Source: Paramecium pentaurelia (lineage: Eukaryota > Ciliophora > Oligohymenophorea > Peniculida > Parameciidae). From it: a stretch of DNA of 64,000 nt. Positions 14,452-27,560 of this stretch are shown piece after piece; the first letter of the stretch is position 1; each line of letters starts with the position of its first letter. Position numbers and translations under genes: made by a program. The DNA is taken from the NCBI GenBank assembly GCA_905183005.1, contig CAJJDO010000059.1, positions 124,001-188,000 on the forward strand, in the 5' to 3' direction. The notes beneath the pieces were generated by a model. That model saw only the letters and a list, made by a program, of their open reading frames with translations. It was not told the DNA's origin and did no database searches.

Positions 14452-15379
14452 ATGAATTAGATTATTTTGATATCAATAATTATTTCAATTACATAAGCTT
14501 GTTCATTGAAATAATTAAGATGTGAAGACCTATTTGACTAGGTTTCTTGTGAATCAGTTGCATCTCGAGTTGCTACATGTTTTTGGAATACAGAAACTAA
14601 TTAATGTATAGTATTGAAAGCAAATTGCAATTATTACAATAATAAAGAAGAATGTAGTAGATAGTATGAGTGTGGCTGGAATGAAACAAATTGTGAGAAA
14701 AAGATGATGTATATAGATAACCTTATTAATTTAAAGGGAAAAATAAGAATTTAATTGTGAAGATATTACATCTTATGAATCATGTGTTAGATTATATGAT
14801 AATACTAATTCATGTACTTGGGAACATAATAAATGTATATCAATATCTAAATGCAGTGAGATTAATGATTTTATGTAATGTAGAAATTCAAGACTAAAAG
14901 AAAAGTAATTATATAATATATATTCTGTAGATGTTAATTAGTTATTAATGGTAAATCATCATCTATGGAAAAGTAATATTTTTATTATGGAGATTTATTT
15001 GATGAATATGAATGTAGAGCAAAAGATTGCAAATATAATTTACTTTCATTATAATGTCCAAATTTTGTTAATGGAAGAAGATGTTTCTAATATTTTGGTG
15101 AATGTACTTAATGTTCATATTTCACAAATAAAAAAACTTGTTTAGAACCTAATTAATGTACTTGGGAAAATGGTAATTGTAGAAACATATTGTATAATAT
15201 TATCATAATATTTTAGATGTTCTGATCTAAAAGGAAAAGAATAATGTTAATCAAAACCATTTTGTTAATTTAATGATAAGAATTTATTATGTGAAACAAG
15301 AATAGACAACAAATTATATTGTTATGCTTACGATATTTCATCAGATCCAATTAAATCAAAAAAAAAACTTGATATTTGA
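14452..15379 (+). CDS. Secreted cysteine-rich protein (mini-antigen/immobilisation-antigen-like)
   Basis: Four exons. Introns are 14709-14736 (28 nt), 14905-14930 (26 nt) and 15192-15216 (25 nt). A clear signal peptide (MNQIILISIIISITQACS) is followed by Cys-rich units with repeated CTW/CFW-type pieces: CFWNTETNQC, CGWNETNC, CTWEHNKC and CTWENGNC, spaced by about 10-20 residues. This C-x-W..C periodicity is seen in Paramecium surface-antigen proteins. No GPI or transmembrane tail is obvious; the protein ends SKKKLDI. The location is probably secreted or surface-associated. Splicing at all three introns is needed to keep the Cys register, which supports the model. Confidence 0.75.
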
Positions 15380-15481
15380 TTATTATTTATTTAATCTATA
15401 TATTAATTATCAGAATTATTCTTCTATTAAAATACTAATAATAGAGTTTAATAGTTATATAATTAAACATTAATATTTATA

Positions 15482-16123
15482 TCACATTGCTTTTAGACAT
15501 TTTACAATCTATTTATTTAATATTGACACCAATTTGCATAATTTTACATTTAATAATAATCTTTTATATGTTCTCTTATACCATTTGAATAAAATACTTT
15601 TCTTTTTTCTTTTCTATATCTAAAATATTTTATATAAAGTGAATATCACTCTATAATTATTTCTGTAAATTTTCATTAAAGCATTACAAACTTTCTTAGT
15701 TCTCATAGGTAATTATTTTTTTGTTGTAGAAGTAGTCTTAAATTCATTTAATCGATTATTTTTTGGTGATTTAAATCCATTGCTAAAAGTAGGAGAAGAA
15801 ATTAACGACTAACTCATTTTATTATATTTGTATTATCTTATCCAATTAGATAAAGCTTTCATTAAGATTTTCTAATTTTTATTATTCTAAATAAGCTTCA
15901 TTTTCTATATTTCAATTTCAAGTTTCTTATGAATTTATGTAAATGCAAATTGTTGTAATTACTTTCTTATCTTGTTAAAAGTAGTGTCTAATTAATAGAA
16001 AAATTCTTTTTTATAGAGGGTTTGTCTTTATTCTTTAACTTTGAAATAGGATATATGGGAAGTTCTTGGAATTTAACGAACAGGTGATTTTGATCTTGAA
16101 CGTATAATTTGATTAAAATTCAT
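15482..16123 (-). CDS. Basic helical protein, unknown
   Basis: A single open frame of 213 aa on the minus strand, starting MNFNQIIRSRSKSPVRQIP and ending KQIVKCLKAM. It is strongly basic, with Ser-Pro motifs (RSKSP, SSPTFSNGFKSP) that look like phosphorylation sites, and with helical Q/K/L stretches in the middle. An internal ATG (MSQSLISSP, at 15817) could be an alternative start, but the upstream frame is equally protein-like. Function unknown. Confidence 0.5.
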
Positions 16124-16879
16124 ATATATTCATATAAATTTAGATTTCTCAACAAAATACCATCTAATTATTGTACTATTTCAATAATTCTAAATTATTG
16201 AATTCTTATGAAGCATTAATAAGGATAGTTGAATATAGATTATTATTTTGTTATAAAAACCATATTATTTATAATAACTTAATTAAACATAATAACAAAT
16301 TAGATAAATATATCAATTTTAAATTAAGATTATGCATTTATTAGTGAAAAATGAAAATGAATTAATATATTATGGTATAATAATCAAGCAATAATCGATG
16401 ATAATTATTTATCTAATATTTAACTTATTTATTATATAATTTATTTATTTTTTTGGAATATAAAAAAGAGTCAATTACCAATTTCTTGATTTTATTCTTA
16501 TTATTATCCATAATTATTAACTTTATATAAATCAAATCCAAGTCAAAGTTATCATAATAAAGTTAATATTTAAGTATTTAAATTCCTTTTATTCTTTTTC
16601 AATTAATTAATACTTATATCTATCAATTATTGTTAAATATTAAAGATTACCTTAAGCAAACTAAAATTCTATTTAGTAAATCAATAAAATCTCAATTTTT
16701 TACAATCAGTTATGTCACATTATTATAATATAACAGTTTTAGTTATTTATAGATTTATAAATATAAATAAAGTATTCAGACTTAGATTTTTATTTGAGTG
16801 TAAATTGAAATTATTCACTTGAATATATGTAATAATATGTATTTATTGTTAATATAAATAAAAACATTGCAAAACACAT
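16124..16879. other. AT-rich intergenic region
   Basis: About 750 bp, extremely AT-rich, between two minus-strand genes. No supported frame or RNA gene; many short A/T runs. Confidence 0.45.
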
Positions 16880-17653
16880 TCATTTATTTAATTATTATTA
16901 TTATTCTTATTGTTAATTCCAGCTTAATGCAAATCTTATATTATTTCCTTAATGTAATTCAGTTTTTTCATTAATATCTTGAAATGAATTTAGACTAGAT
17001 TTTCTACCAAGCATAGTTGTATATATGCAATTTTTGTTTGAATTTTGAATCATTTTTTTTACAAATGAGACTTCTCCTCCTTCTACAAATGTTTCCTAAT
17101 TTTAAATAACTCTATTATATTCTCTTTCCTCTTGGTCATCATAAAAAGGAGGATTGCATACTGTTACCATACCATCTTATAAGAATTAAAATAGATCTCC
17201 TACTTTAAATTCACATTCAATATGATTTAATTAGGCAATAGATTAAGCATGATTAATTGCTTATTCTGATGTATCTACTCCAATACCTTTCCAACCATAT
17301 AATCGATATGCTAAGAAAATCAACACTCCTGAGAAACCTGTTCCAACATCATAGATTTTAATGATGGGAAATTTAGATTTATCAACTTATTCTTTAACCC
17401 ATTCAATATAATTTAAGCGACATCCTAATGCAGGTATCATTTAAGTTAATGGAACAGTAAATTCACGGATTCCAAAATAATAATCCATAATAGATTTATT
17501 CAATTCATTAAGTGCATTTTGATTTTTATAATCAATAATGGTCTCACCTTTATTACTTATTTGAATGTATTTTCTAAATTGAGGGTAATGTTAAGCTAGA
17601 GTACGATTGTTGAATTTGTGTTTAAGTTTTTTAATTTACTTTTTTTAGATCAT
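16880..17653 (-). CDS. METTL16-like RNA N6-adenosine methyltransferase
   Basis: Encodes 257 aa in one exon. A typical METTL16-family order is visible: an FRKYI/DYKNQNALNELN lead, LTQMIPALGCRLNYIEWV (family signature before the SAM fold), DVGTGFSG at residues 102-109 for SAM binding, GIGVDTSEQAINHA for the acidic loop, and the catalytic NPPF at 167-170 (VCNPPFYDDQEE). The family methylates adenosines in U6 snRNA and certain mRNAs, using SAM, in the nucleus or cytoplasm. The protein ends in a Gln-rich tail (SWNQQQEQQQQLNK), so the C-terminal vertebrate-conserved regions of METTL16 are absent. It diverges from the LRR gene, with 118 bp between the starts. Confidence 0.9.
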
Positions 17654-17771
17654 AGCGCAAAAATGAAGTAGTATTTGTATTTAAATATTAAATTAAGCAA
17701 AGAATGTAAGTTGTTAATGTGTCTAATAAACAAATCAAGAACTTTAACTTGGACACCATAGTAAGGAATAT

Positions 17772-19269
17772 ATGGTTATGTATTAGAATGCTGTATATGA
17801 TACACACTTAAATTATGCAAAAACTAGATCAATAAATTGTAGTCATAATTAATTGGGATCAACAGATGGTTTCTCTTAATTTCAATGTCTATACAATTTA
17901 GATCTAAGTCATAATCGTATTAATTAGTTCTTCTAATTGACTTCATCTTTAGTTGAAATAAATTTGGCTCACAATTTATTGGGAAGTGTGTTTGATGATT
18001 TTTAGAAATCTTTAAAATCATAAGGTACTCGTTTATATGTAGGTTCATTCTTATCAAATTTGAAGAACCTAAAAATAATTGATCTTAGTTATAATAATAT
18101 ATCATAAATAAGTTCCAATATATTTGATGGTAACACTCAACTTCGTAAAATAAATATGAGTAATAATTAATTATAAGGTCCATTGTGGTGTTTTACAAAA
18201 TTAGAAAATTTAGAGATGTAATATATATATTATAATAGAATTGATATAGGACATAATTAATTAAATATAAATGATTTAAAACCATTAGAGAAACTCAGAT
18301 TAGAAAGTTTAAATCTTAGATTTAATCCATTAGAAAATATGGATAAATGTGAAGATAAACTAATTAAACTCTTACTTTACACAAGAAAGATAGAATTGTC
18401 ATATACTTAATTGGAATAATAAATAATGATGAATTCTAAATAGAGTTCTAAATTGGATCACAGTATTAATAGCAATGATTCTATTCAATAATAAACAACT
18501 GATAGATCAACTATAAGTCGTTTAAGTAAAGTTAGTAATAGACTTACAAGACCTAAGACACCTCAAAACACTAATACAAATTAAATTAATAGAACTCCAG
18601 TTAAAGTTTAGAATTAATAAGAAGTAAAGAAATCAAAGGGTGAATTAAAAAAGAATATAAGTATAACTCCAAAGAAAAATAATGGAAATAAAACACCTAA
18701 ATAATAAAGATAGGTATGTATGAAAACAGTAGATTAACATGATGAATAAATTAAACATAGAGATTCATATTAATAATAAAAATCAACAACTAAAATACCT
18801 GCTTTGAATTTACAAATGTTAAAAGTTACTCCATTTTAATTAAGTGAAATTGATTCTGAAAGAGAAGATTTTCCTATGTTATTTGAAGAAGATGATGAAA
18901 AATAATTACTTGAAGAATTGAAATTATTAGGTGAGACTATGAAATAGAAGAAACAACATGAAATTAGTATTGAAAGGCAAATTACAATGAATAAAAATAT
19001 GATTTCATTAATGAAAATCATGATCAAAGGAAGTATCTATATTTATATATAAATAAGTTTATCTTTACAATGTAAATGAATATAATTAAGGATTCGATGA
19101 TGTGATGACTGAATTGCATAAAGAATTAGAATCAAAAAATCCAGAATTCAAAGATATTAAACTTAAATTAATGAGATTCAACAAAGAACATTACGAATTA
19201 AATAAAATGTATTAAAGTTTAGAGTAATCTGAAAGAGTAGTTGATAATATCAAATAATAATTTATTTGA
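17772..19269 (+). CDS. Leucine-rich-repeat protein with basic Ser/Thr-Pro linker and C-terminal coiled coil
   Basis: Two exons, 490 aa; intron 19033-19057 (25 nt). The first half holds 6-7 SDS22-like LRRs (LYNLDLSHNRINQFFQ, LVEINLAHNLLGSVF, LKIIDLSYNNISQISSN, LRKINMSNNQLQGPL, LESLNLRFNPLENM). The middle is basic and rich in TP/TPK (RPKTPQNTN, NRTPVKV, NNGNKTPK). The end is acidic then coiled coil (LKLLGETMKQKKQHEI; LKLMRFNKEHYELN). LRR plus coiled coil is common in ciliary and centrosomal scaffold proteins. I chose ATG 17772; the frame is open further up. No catalytic domain. Confidence 0.8.
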
Positions 19270-19617
19270 ATTACTAATAATTATTGTTATTTCTGTAATC
19301 ATCTCAATTACTATATTATTTTTTAAGATTTCTATATACTCATTTTTTTATATTTATCAAATTATCAATAATATAGTAATTTATTAGGGAATATAAAATT
19401 ATATAAGATAACTCTTATAATTATCTTACTGTTTATGGTTTTACTCTAATTTAGATAATTATTTAAGAAGTTTGAATATTTCTAATTACTTAGATATCTA
19501 TTTAATTCAATTATTAATTATTAACAAAATCGAATAGTATATCTATTATTCTTAATCCAAATTCACTTTGAATCTAAATAATAATATTTAATCTATTATT
19601 TATATTATTATTTATTA
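19270..19617. other. Intergenic spacer
   Basis: AT-rich, nothing supported. Confidence 0.45.
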
Positions 19618-20034
19618 ATGCATTAACATCAATCACAGCCATCATTCAATCCTAAACATTTATTTACAATGAAAAAGTATTTCAATGGATATGTGCAATA
19701 AAACAGATTTTTTCATAAAAAAACTGAAACCAAATCAGATAGTGGAAGTGAAGTTTTTAAAGAAATTTAGTAACTTCCTCAAATAGTATAAAGAATTGAT
19801 AGAAGAATTGAGAATGTTAATTATAAATATAAAAGTGCTCCTATGATTGAAAAGAAGAAATAAAACTTACGTAAACTCTCTTTTCCAGTACTCAAATATT
19901 CTCCAAGTGAAAATAAAATGTAATTGCAAAAGATAAAAGACTTGATAGAATAACATACCTCACGAGTTATTGTTAAAGATGACATGCTTAAACATATGGT
20001 TGGTTATAGCAAAATTTCACAGATGATTATTTGA
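19618..20034 (+). CDS. Small basic protein, unknown
   Basis: Encodes 138 aa, no intron. It starts MHQHQSQPSFNPKHLFTMKK, with a second in-frame ATG at residue 18. It is basic, with RRIENVNYKYKSAPMIEKKK and LRKLSFPVLKYSPSENKM; the SFP and YSP motifs look like kinase sites. It ends HMVGYSKISQMII. No recognised domain. Composition and codon use match real genes in the window. Confidence 0.5.
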
Positions 20035-20760
20035 TTATGAATGATAATACTCTAATCCACTGTTTTCTATTCCTTTCTTTTTCTTTATTATCTCTTATAC
20101 AATTGACATTAAACAAATACTAATAAGGATATAAATCATTTTTATCCATTAAAAATAGGTCATTGAATATAATTTTATCTAAAAAATTTTTGGCTATTCC
20201 TCTCATAAATAGTAATCAATAAATTAATATAAATATTATTCTAAAGATAACGAATAATAAAAACTAAAGGTTCTTTTTATATATAGTACAAAGACATCAA
20301 GAATGTTACTTAATTTAATAAACATAATAATAATATTGAGAAAATAGAATTGATTGATTTTCAATATAGTTCTTAGAACTTAAATCATCAACTCACATGA
20401 AATATAGGATTGATTGAGAATTCATAAAAATTGATAAGTTAGTAACACAAAAAAAAAAAGATTTTCAATAATCCTAATGGCGTAATAATCAACTTAATAA
20501 TTATATTTAGAATGAACTTGTTTAATGAATTATTAGCTGATATATAAATTAACAAAATTATCAACTTTTTAAGTAAACAGAAGCTTGTTATATTTATTTA
20601 TCATTAATAATTATTTTATATTCATAATTATTTTATTAGCATCGGAAAGAGGAATTTTTAGTTTTTGAAATATAAAATTAAATTATTATATTTGAACATA
20701 ATGTCCTAATAGAGATAGCTTAAATGAATAAAAATTGGAAAATTAAATTTTTGTAATTAA
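20035..20760. other. AT-rich intergenic region
   Basis: No supported frame. The 1185-bp duplicated block begins immediately after it, and its upstream context is not repeated. Confidence 0.45.
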
Positions 20761-21945
20761 GATTTTGTCAAATAGAAACAAACTAATCATACTATTTATA
20801 ATATTTATGAGATATGATAAATCAATTTTTACTTATATTTATTACTTTTTGCCTATCATTTAATATGATACAAGTATAATTGAATTCTGTTAAAAGTATT
20901 TACTTGATTAAAATTATTATATATATAATGTTTTCAGAAATAATACCTTCATTAATGGAATATTCTCAACATCTGGATCGTACCATTAAGGAATTACAAC
21001 AATAAATCTTATAAATGGAAACTATAACGAATAAAACAAATTCACATAAAAGACCTCTTGAAATGAAATATTTATAACATAAATCTTCACTTCCATCAAC
21101 TCTCCCTGATGTTAATAATGATATAGATAAAATTCTTTAAACAGCTGAATAATTTTTATCTGATCCCAACAAGACATAAATTGAACCTAAGAAATAAGAA
21201 AAGCAAGATTTTGAATAACCAAAAAGAAAATTAGAATCCATCAAGTAGTCAAATAACAAGAAGTAAATTCTGTCTCGTAAAGTGAGTCAAAAAAAGTTAT
21301 CACCTTCTAAAGTATCAATGCATAAAAGATCTGGATCATTGTATAAATAAGAAGTGACACCAAAAGTTACTTAAGTTTAACCTAAATTTCCAATGTAATA
21401 AAGAGAATCAACTAAATCATTTAAGGATTAAAGCAGATTAATAAAATAATCACCAACTAAATCAATTCATGAGAAAAATTCAATTTTTATTGAAGATTAA
21501 AGTAAAGCTAAACCACCTATTCCTGTTGTTTAGCCAGTTAGAAAATAAGCATCATAACCATATTTATAATTATAACCCATTCCATAATAATAATAATAAT
21601 AATAACAATAATAATAAAATTTGAATTCATCTTACTCATAACCATAAAACAATAACAAAATTGAGAACACCTAACAATAATAATAAAATGTATTGAAGAA
21701 ATTTGATTTTAATGGTTACAAGGAATTGAGTAGATTGAAAAGAATGAAAGATGCCATTTTTGTTGAATATTAACAAAGTTATACATATTTTAGAGAAAAA
21801 GAATAAAAGTCTAGAGCTAGATTTCTAACTAAATTTCATCAACATATGAATGAAAGAAAGAAATTGCTATAATAATCTGCTTACGGAGATAAATAAACAT
21901 TTTTTTTCCTTAGTGATTAAATCCATCCATAATACTTCTCATTTA
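20761..21945. repeat. First copy of an exact 1185-bp direct duplication
   Basis: The block from GATTTTGTCAAATAG to ACTTCTCATTTA is repeated base for base at 21947-23131, with a single N (21946) between the copies. Only the second copy continues into the rest of the gene. The single N at the exact junction strongly suggests two overlapping contigs placed end to end rather than real duplication. Confidence 0.9.
20928..21945 (+). pseudogene. Truncated first copy of the large unknown gene (probable assembly duplicate)
   Basis: The frame starts at ATG 20928 (MFSEIIPSLMEYSQHLDRT) and is identical to the first 1018 nt of the gene at 22114. It breaks off at the N. It should be counted as the same locus unless the duplication is confirmed experimentally. 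Confidence 0.85.
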
Positions 21946-21946
21946 N

Positions 21947-23131
21947 GATTTTGTCAAATAGAAACAAACTAATCATACTATTTATAATATTTATGAGATA
22001 TGATAAATCAATTTTTACTTATATTTATTACTTTTTGCCTATCATTTAATATGATACAAGTATAATTGAATTCTGTTAAAAGTATTTACTTGATTAAAAT
22101 TATTATATATATAATGTTTTCAGAAATAATACCTTCATTAATGGAATATTCTCAACATCTGGATCGTACCATTAAGGAATTACAACAATAAATCTTATAA
22201 ATGGAAACTATAACGAATAAAACAAATTCACATAAAAGACCTCTTGAAATGAAATATTTATAACATAAATCTTCACTTCCATCAACTCTCCCTGATGTTA
22301 ATAATGATATAGATAAAATTCTTTAAACAGCTGAATAATTTTTATCTGATCCCAACAAGACATAAATTGAACCTAAGAAATAAGAAAAGCAAGATTTTGA
22401 ATAACCAAAAAGAAAATTAGAATCCATCAAGTAGTCAAATAACAAGAAGTAAATTCTGTCTCGTAAAGTGAGTCAAAAAAAGTTATCACCTTCTAAAGTA
22501 TCAATGCATAAAAGATCTGGATCATTGTATAAATAAGAAGTGACACCAAAAGTTACTTAAGTTTAACCTAAATTTCCAATGTAATAAAGAGAATCAACTA
22601 AATCATTTAAGGATTAAAGCAGATTAATAAAATAATCACCAACTAAATCAATTCATGAGAAAAATTCAATTTTTATTGAAGATTAAAGTAAAGCTAAACC
22701 ACCTATTCCTGTTGTTTAGCCAGTTAGAAAATAAGCATCATAACCATATTTATAATTATAACCCATTCCATAATAATAATAATAATAATAACAATAATAA
22801 TAAAATTTGAATTCATCTTACTCATAACCATAAAACAATAACAAAATTGAGAACACCTAACAATAATAATAAAATGTATTGAAGAAATTTGATTTTAATG
22901 GTTACAAGGAATTGAGTAGATTGAAAAGAATGAAAGATGCCATTTTTGTTGAATATTAACAAAGTTATACATATTTTAGAGAAAAAGAATAAAAGTCTAG
23001 AGCTAGATTTCTAACTAAATTTCATCAACATATGAATGAAAGAAAGAAATTGCTATAATAATCTGCTTACGGAGATAAATAAACATTTTTTTTCCTTAGT
23101 GATTAAATCCATCCATAATACTTCTCATTTA
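21947..23131. repeat. Second copy of the exact 1185-bp duplication
   Basis: Identical to 20761-21945. It includes the promoter region and first 1018 nt of the gene at 22114, and it continues into unique sequence after 23131. Confidence 0.9.
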
Positions 23132-24769
23132 TTGAAGAACAATTAACTATTGGATAGCCGAAAACTCTTTTAATCCTTAAATATTGCGAATAAGTCTAAA
23201 AAACTATTGATTCAATTGAAGTAAGTCTCTATTCTCTATTTTCAGTTTGATGACGAATTATTAAAGAATCTTAAAAGAGCCAATAAATAAAATATTTCTA
23301 AGATATCATTAACAGAATTAATTGAAGTTTTTAAATTATGGAGTCAAGTCTAAATTATTAGATAAAATTATCAATAGCTCACATAATTTATATAGCCCAT
23401 ACCAGAATTGACCTACGATTTGATATAGTGGATTTGTTTAAGACCTAAAATTATCAAGAAAGAAAAAGTCTAAATGTAATTAAGTCAAAAAGTTATTCGT
23501 TCTAATTAATTTGCATCATCTTAGGAAGAAGCTCTTGAAACAAATAAACTTATTATAAAAGAAGAGATCTTTCGATTTTTATGGGATATCATTTAAAAAT
23601 TAGTATTCTCATAATAATAACTTGAAACTTCAATGACTTTATTCAAATCCATTCTCAAATTCCTCACTAAAAACAATTGCAGTATCTATGTGTATAAGAA
23701 ATCAGATTTATTTATATGACATTAATATAAAATGCATAATTAATTACTAACTAATAGATCTAATATCAAATCTGATCGTATTTCCAAGATCTTATCAGCC
23801 TACACTGTTGAAAATGATAAGAATAACCAATAGAGTTTTAGAATGCTAAGTTAAAAAATCAAAAAGAAAGTACAAATTTTAGATATAAAAAGATAGGAAA
23901 TCAAATAAATGATCATCAAACTCTATATCCTAAACAAGATATCAAACTGAATAAAATTGAAATCTCGAAGTTGTTTAATGAATATAAAAAGACTCAAATC
24001 TAAATCAGTGTTAAAGATTTACTCATCCATAAAAGTTAAATGCAAAAATCATTATCCAAAAAATCTAGAAATTCTAATCAACGCTAAAATGAAATCATTG
24101 AAAAATTGAATAAGACATAAAATGAAATCTACAAGAATTACATTGCAAAAAGAGATTCTAATGGATCAAAAACCTATAGAGACTCAAGTAATTTCAGCCT
24201 CTCTACTTAGGGGATTTGGATATCCGTATCAAGTTGAATAACAAAAGTACTTCAACCCAATAAGCCTTACTCTAAACATTTATCAATAAAAGTAATGAAA
24301 AAAAGTCATTTGAACCAGGAGATTCCCCAAATTTATGTAGTACACCATAACATACAATGCTACAATCTGTAATCTAAAATAGTCTACTTTTACGCTCAGG
24401 TAGCCAAGGAAATGTTGCTTGCACTTCTAAATTAAACACTAAATTATCAGAATCTAAACTTAATAAAATAAAAAACTATCTTGAATAAGCTAAAACTCAT
24501 CGACCAATTACTGATTCTTATAAATTAAGTTAAGATATTAATCAAATTAAAAATACCAAACTAGTCTCAGTAGAAAGAAATAAGCTTCTATCTATCTTAA
24601 AAATAGCCCATAGAGCTAAAACTAAAATAGATCAATTTAATGAATATTTAAAATAATAAGAAAAAATTTCATCTGTAATATAGAGTTTAAAATTGAATGA
24701 ATGTATTTATTCTGTTTTAAGTTAGTATCATATGAAAATAGTGTTGAATCAATCTTATCTTTAGAATGA
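22114..24769 (+). CDS. Large Ser/Gln-rich protein, unknown, six exons
   Basis: My model has five introns: 23221-23245, 23692-23757, 23870-23892, 24188-24210 and 24703-24725 (25, 66, 23, 23 and 23 nt). The spliced length is 2496 nt (831 aa). The N-terminus has a short coiled coil (LDRTIKELQQQILQMET), then a long disordered basic region with SP sites (KKLSPSKVSMHKRSGS) and a 9-Gln run. A helical region follows (YKELSRLKRMKDAIFVEYQQ, ARFLTKFHQHMNERKK), then a more ordered part (LWDIIQKLVFSQQQLETS), and it ends NELSYENSVESILSLE. The 66-nt second intron is unusually long and contains the only in-frame TGA in that stretch. I do not recognise the family; a scaffold or centriolar role would be speculation. 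Confidence 0.7.
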
Positions 24770-25290
24770 ATATTATATTTATATTTATTCTTTATCATAA
24801 ATACCTAACTTTTATTAAAATTACCATAATAATTTATATTTTGAGACAATAAATTTAAATAAAACAGAAAAATATAATTATAATATAACATTGCAATATT
24901 ATTTATATATATATTAAAACTTTAAAATTTTGAAATTATATCATTATAAAATAATTATGTTTTCAATAATAACCTGTATGTTTTGAAATAAAATTAAAAC
25001 ATTGAATACTATTAACAAAAATTATCATTAATTAGACAAATTTAATGTAATCAATTAATTTTCATACATCTTTCTAATTTTTATCTTTCATTTGGAAAAA
25101 TAAATCAAGGTTTCCAACAATTTCTTAGTCATTAGACTAAGATTTAATCTTATTATGGAATATTGAAGATTTTCTTAAAAAATTTAAATTTGAAACTTAT
25201 TGAAATAATAGAAAGTTATAATTATTTATTCTTAGTAGAAACTTTCTTTATTTAATATACCAATAATTAATTTTTAATGAATTTATTAAA
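24770..25290. other. AT-rich intergenic region
   Basis: No supported frame. It may hold the first exon of the following WD40-like gene, which lacks a start codon in its own frame. Confidence 0.4.
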
Positions 25291-26269
25291 GAATTAATGT
25301 TATAAAAATAAAACAAGTTCTTCCTATCAAGTTTTATATTCATAACATACTAATATCTTTGGCTATCAATTAGCCTTTATATGCGAAGAATCAAAATTAT
25401 TTGGGTATACAGAGTAGGAAAATATTTGGCTTTAGGAATTTTAAATTAAGGAATCATTATTTAACAAAAATCAATACTATACATCCTTCAATTAAAAACT
25501 TGAAGGTCATAACTATGAAATCAATGTTTTAGAATATAATTCATCTCTTAAGCTATTAGTTTCTGCAAATTTTGAAGAAATGAAATTATGGTAAAAAGAT
25601 AATTAAAAATAATGGAAGAATAAATAAACATTAATGATATCACTTACAAAAAGATTAATTATAATAAGCGATAAATTAAACTAAATTATTTATTCGCCTT
25701 GTAGAAAAATATCTGTATTATAAAACATAGATAAAGAAAATATTAAATTTTCTTAAATTTAATTAATAAAATTATAGGAAAATTTAATTAAATCATTTAA
25801 TCTCAATGAATAATAGGATCTATTGTTTGTAGAGTAATATGATTTTGAAATTCTTATTTTAAGAGTTTAAGAATAAAAATGGCATAAAATACAGCTCCTA
25901 ACAAATATAAAAGATTGTATATTTATTGGAGTAAAAAAGTTCTTCTTTAATTATTATTCGCAAGATATAGTAAATCAATAATATAAAGTTTTTGCACTTA
26001 ATAAAAAAAATAACTAATTCGAAATAATTCATGAGAAAGAAATTGACTCTAATGAATAGACTTTGGATGAAACATCATTTTTTACAGCTTTTTAGACAAC
26101 AAAATGTTGTAAAGTGTACCATTCATCATCCAAAGGTATTATCACTTATAGAAATACAATATAAAATTTTGAAAGGGTTTTGGCAGTATCATCAAAAGGA
26201 TTGTTTATAGTAAGATTGAATTTTTAAGCAAGTTAAATAAATATATATATCAATACATAAAATACTTGA
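25291..26269 (+). CDS. WD40-like protein, 5' end unresolved
   Basis: A continuous frame (open after a TGA just upstream of 25291) runs to TGA 26267-26269. It reads NIFGYQLAFICEESKLFGYT and then KLEGHNYEINVLEYNSSLKL followed by LVSANFEEMKLW, which is the GH..WD-type spacing of a beta-propeller blade. Further blades are weaker (QKWHKIQLLTNIKDCIFIG). It ends in a piece rich in K and N. There is no ATG at the start of this frame, so a 5' exon joined by an intron (possibly ending CAATTAG at about 25372) is likely, or the gene is a 5'-truncated relic. The family resembles the many Paramecium WD40 proteins. Confidence 0.5.
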
Positions 26270-27560
26270 TTTAAATTATTTCATATTCAATTAAATATAA
26301 TTTATTTAAACTATAAATGTTGTTGTTATTTTCTGTTTGACTCTATGAATTGATTTTTTGTCATATTTCTAAATCTTACAAAAATATTTTTAAAATAAAA
26401 AAGGATCTATCAAATGATATTAAGTAAAATTATATCAATAAATTTAATTTATAAAATTAAATAATCTTCAATACATAATGCATAAAATTCTCTACTAAAA
26501 TAAAATATTTTTAGACTTATTTAATTTTACTTGCCTTTAGAGAAAAAAAAAGCTTGAAATTCTAGTTAGATTTTATCTTCAATTTTTATTCAGATAAATA
26601 TTCTGGTAATCAATTAAATGTATTCATCTCCACCTCCAATAAATCTTTATGTTAATATTTAATTTTTTACTAATTTAATTCCATTATTTTTGAAATTGAT
26701 ATATTATTTTTTGGTGGCATTTTTAGAAATTTGATAAGACTCAAAAAAATATACTTCCATTATTCTCAAATTATCAGTTGAGGTGCAAATTAAATTATTT
26801 TCAAAGAAATATCTAATAAACCATCATTTCTCCTACCAAAGTTTGTAAAGGGTTTAGTTATATTCCTAAATCTATATCAACTTCACCAAAGGTAAAAGGA
26901 TTATTGTAATATAAAATAGGATACTCTTTTTCTCTTTTTCTCTTTTATTTTTCTACTAAAAATGATTTAAACTTATTTATAAGTTTATTAAAGATTTCCA
27001 CAATAAATTTAAATTCAAACTATAAATACTCTATTCCTTAACTTGCCATCATCAATTATTTAGTATTATGAAATTTATTAAATAGTAGAATAATCTCATC
27101 TATTACCTTCTTTGCTATACTTATTATTAATTTTATAGGTTATATCTATTACTACAAGAGCATGTACTTACTATAATTAATAATTATTTAAATCAACAAT
27201 CATAAATAATAATTTCAAAATAGATTTGAGTATGGATTACTATATATATTTAAGAGAATTTTTTGTTTTTCAAATTGATTTTTCAATAATTAATTCATGG
27301 TAAACAGAATACAAAACTTTTTTTTAATTATAAAAATATTAAATTAAGATATGGGAACTTGCTTTTGACGTTCATTTTGTACTTTTAGATTGTGGTAAAA
27401 CAAATATCTTAATTCGTGTAAATTTCTTTTTTTAAATTATTATAAATAATCAAACTATTAAAAAAGAAGAAATTTTTTATTATTGATATTCAACTCTAAA
27501 ATAGATTATTAGTATAAAATTAAAATTGAATTTTATTGATATCTAAATAAAAAAAGACTA
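26270..27560. other. Gene-poor AT-rich region
   Basis: Start of a roughly 7-kb island with no convincing complete gene. Open frames here are short or of low-complexity composition, which is expected when TGA is the only stop. It contains an ARF-like relic (below). Confidence 0.4.
27351..27425 (+). pseudogene. Possible ARF-family GTPase relic
   Basis: ATGGGAACTTGC (MGTC) is followed, after frame disruption, by LLDCGKTNILIRV, which resembles the ARF P-loop GLDxxGKTT-IL with a residue missing. The window contains a real ARF-like start at 63677 (MGNPF..GLDAVGKTTIL). The fragment is short and out of frame with its start. Confidence 0.3.

Noticed and set aside
18836..19027. Minus-strand frame MIMIFINEII..
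   Set aside because: It is antisense to the acidic end of the LRR gene.
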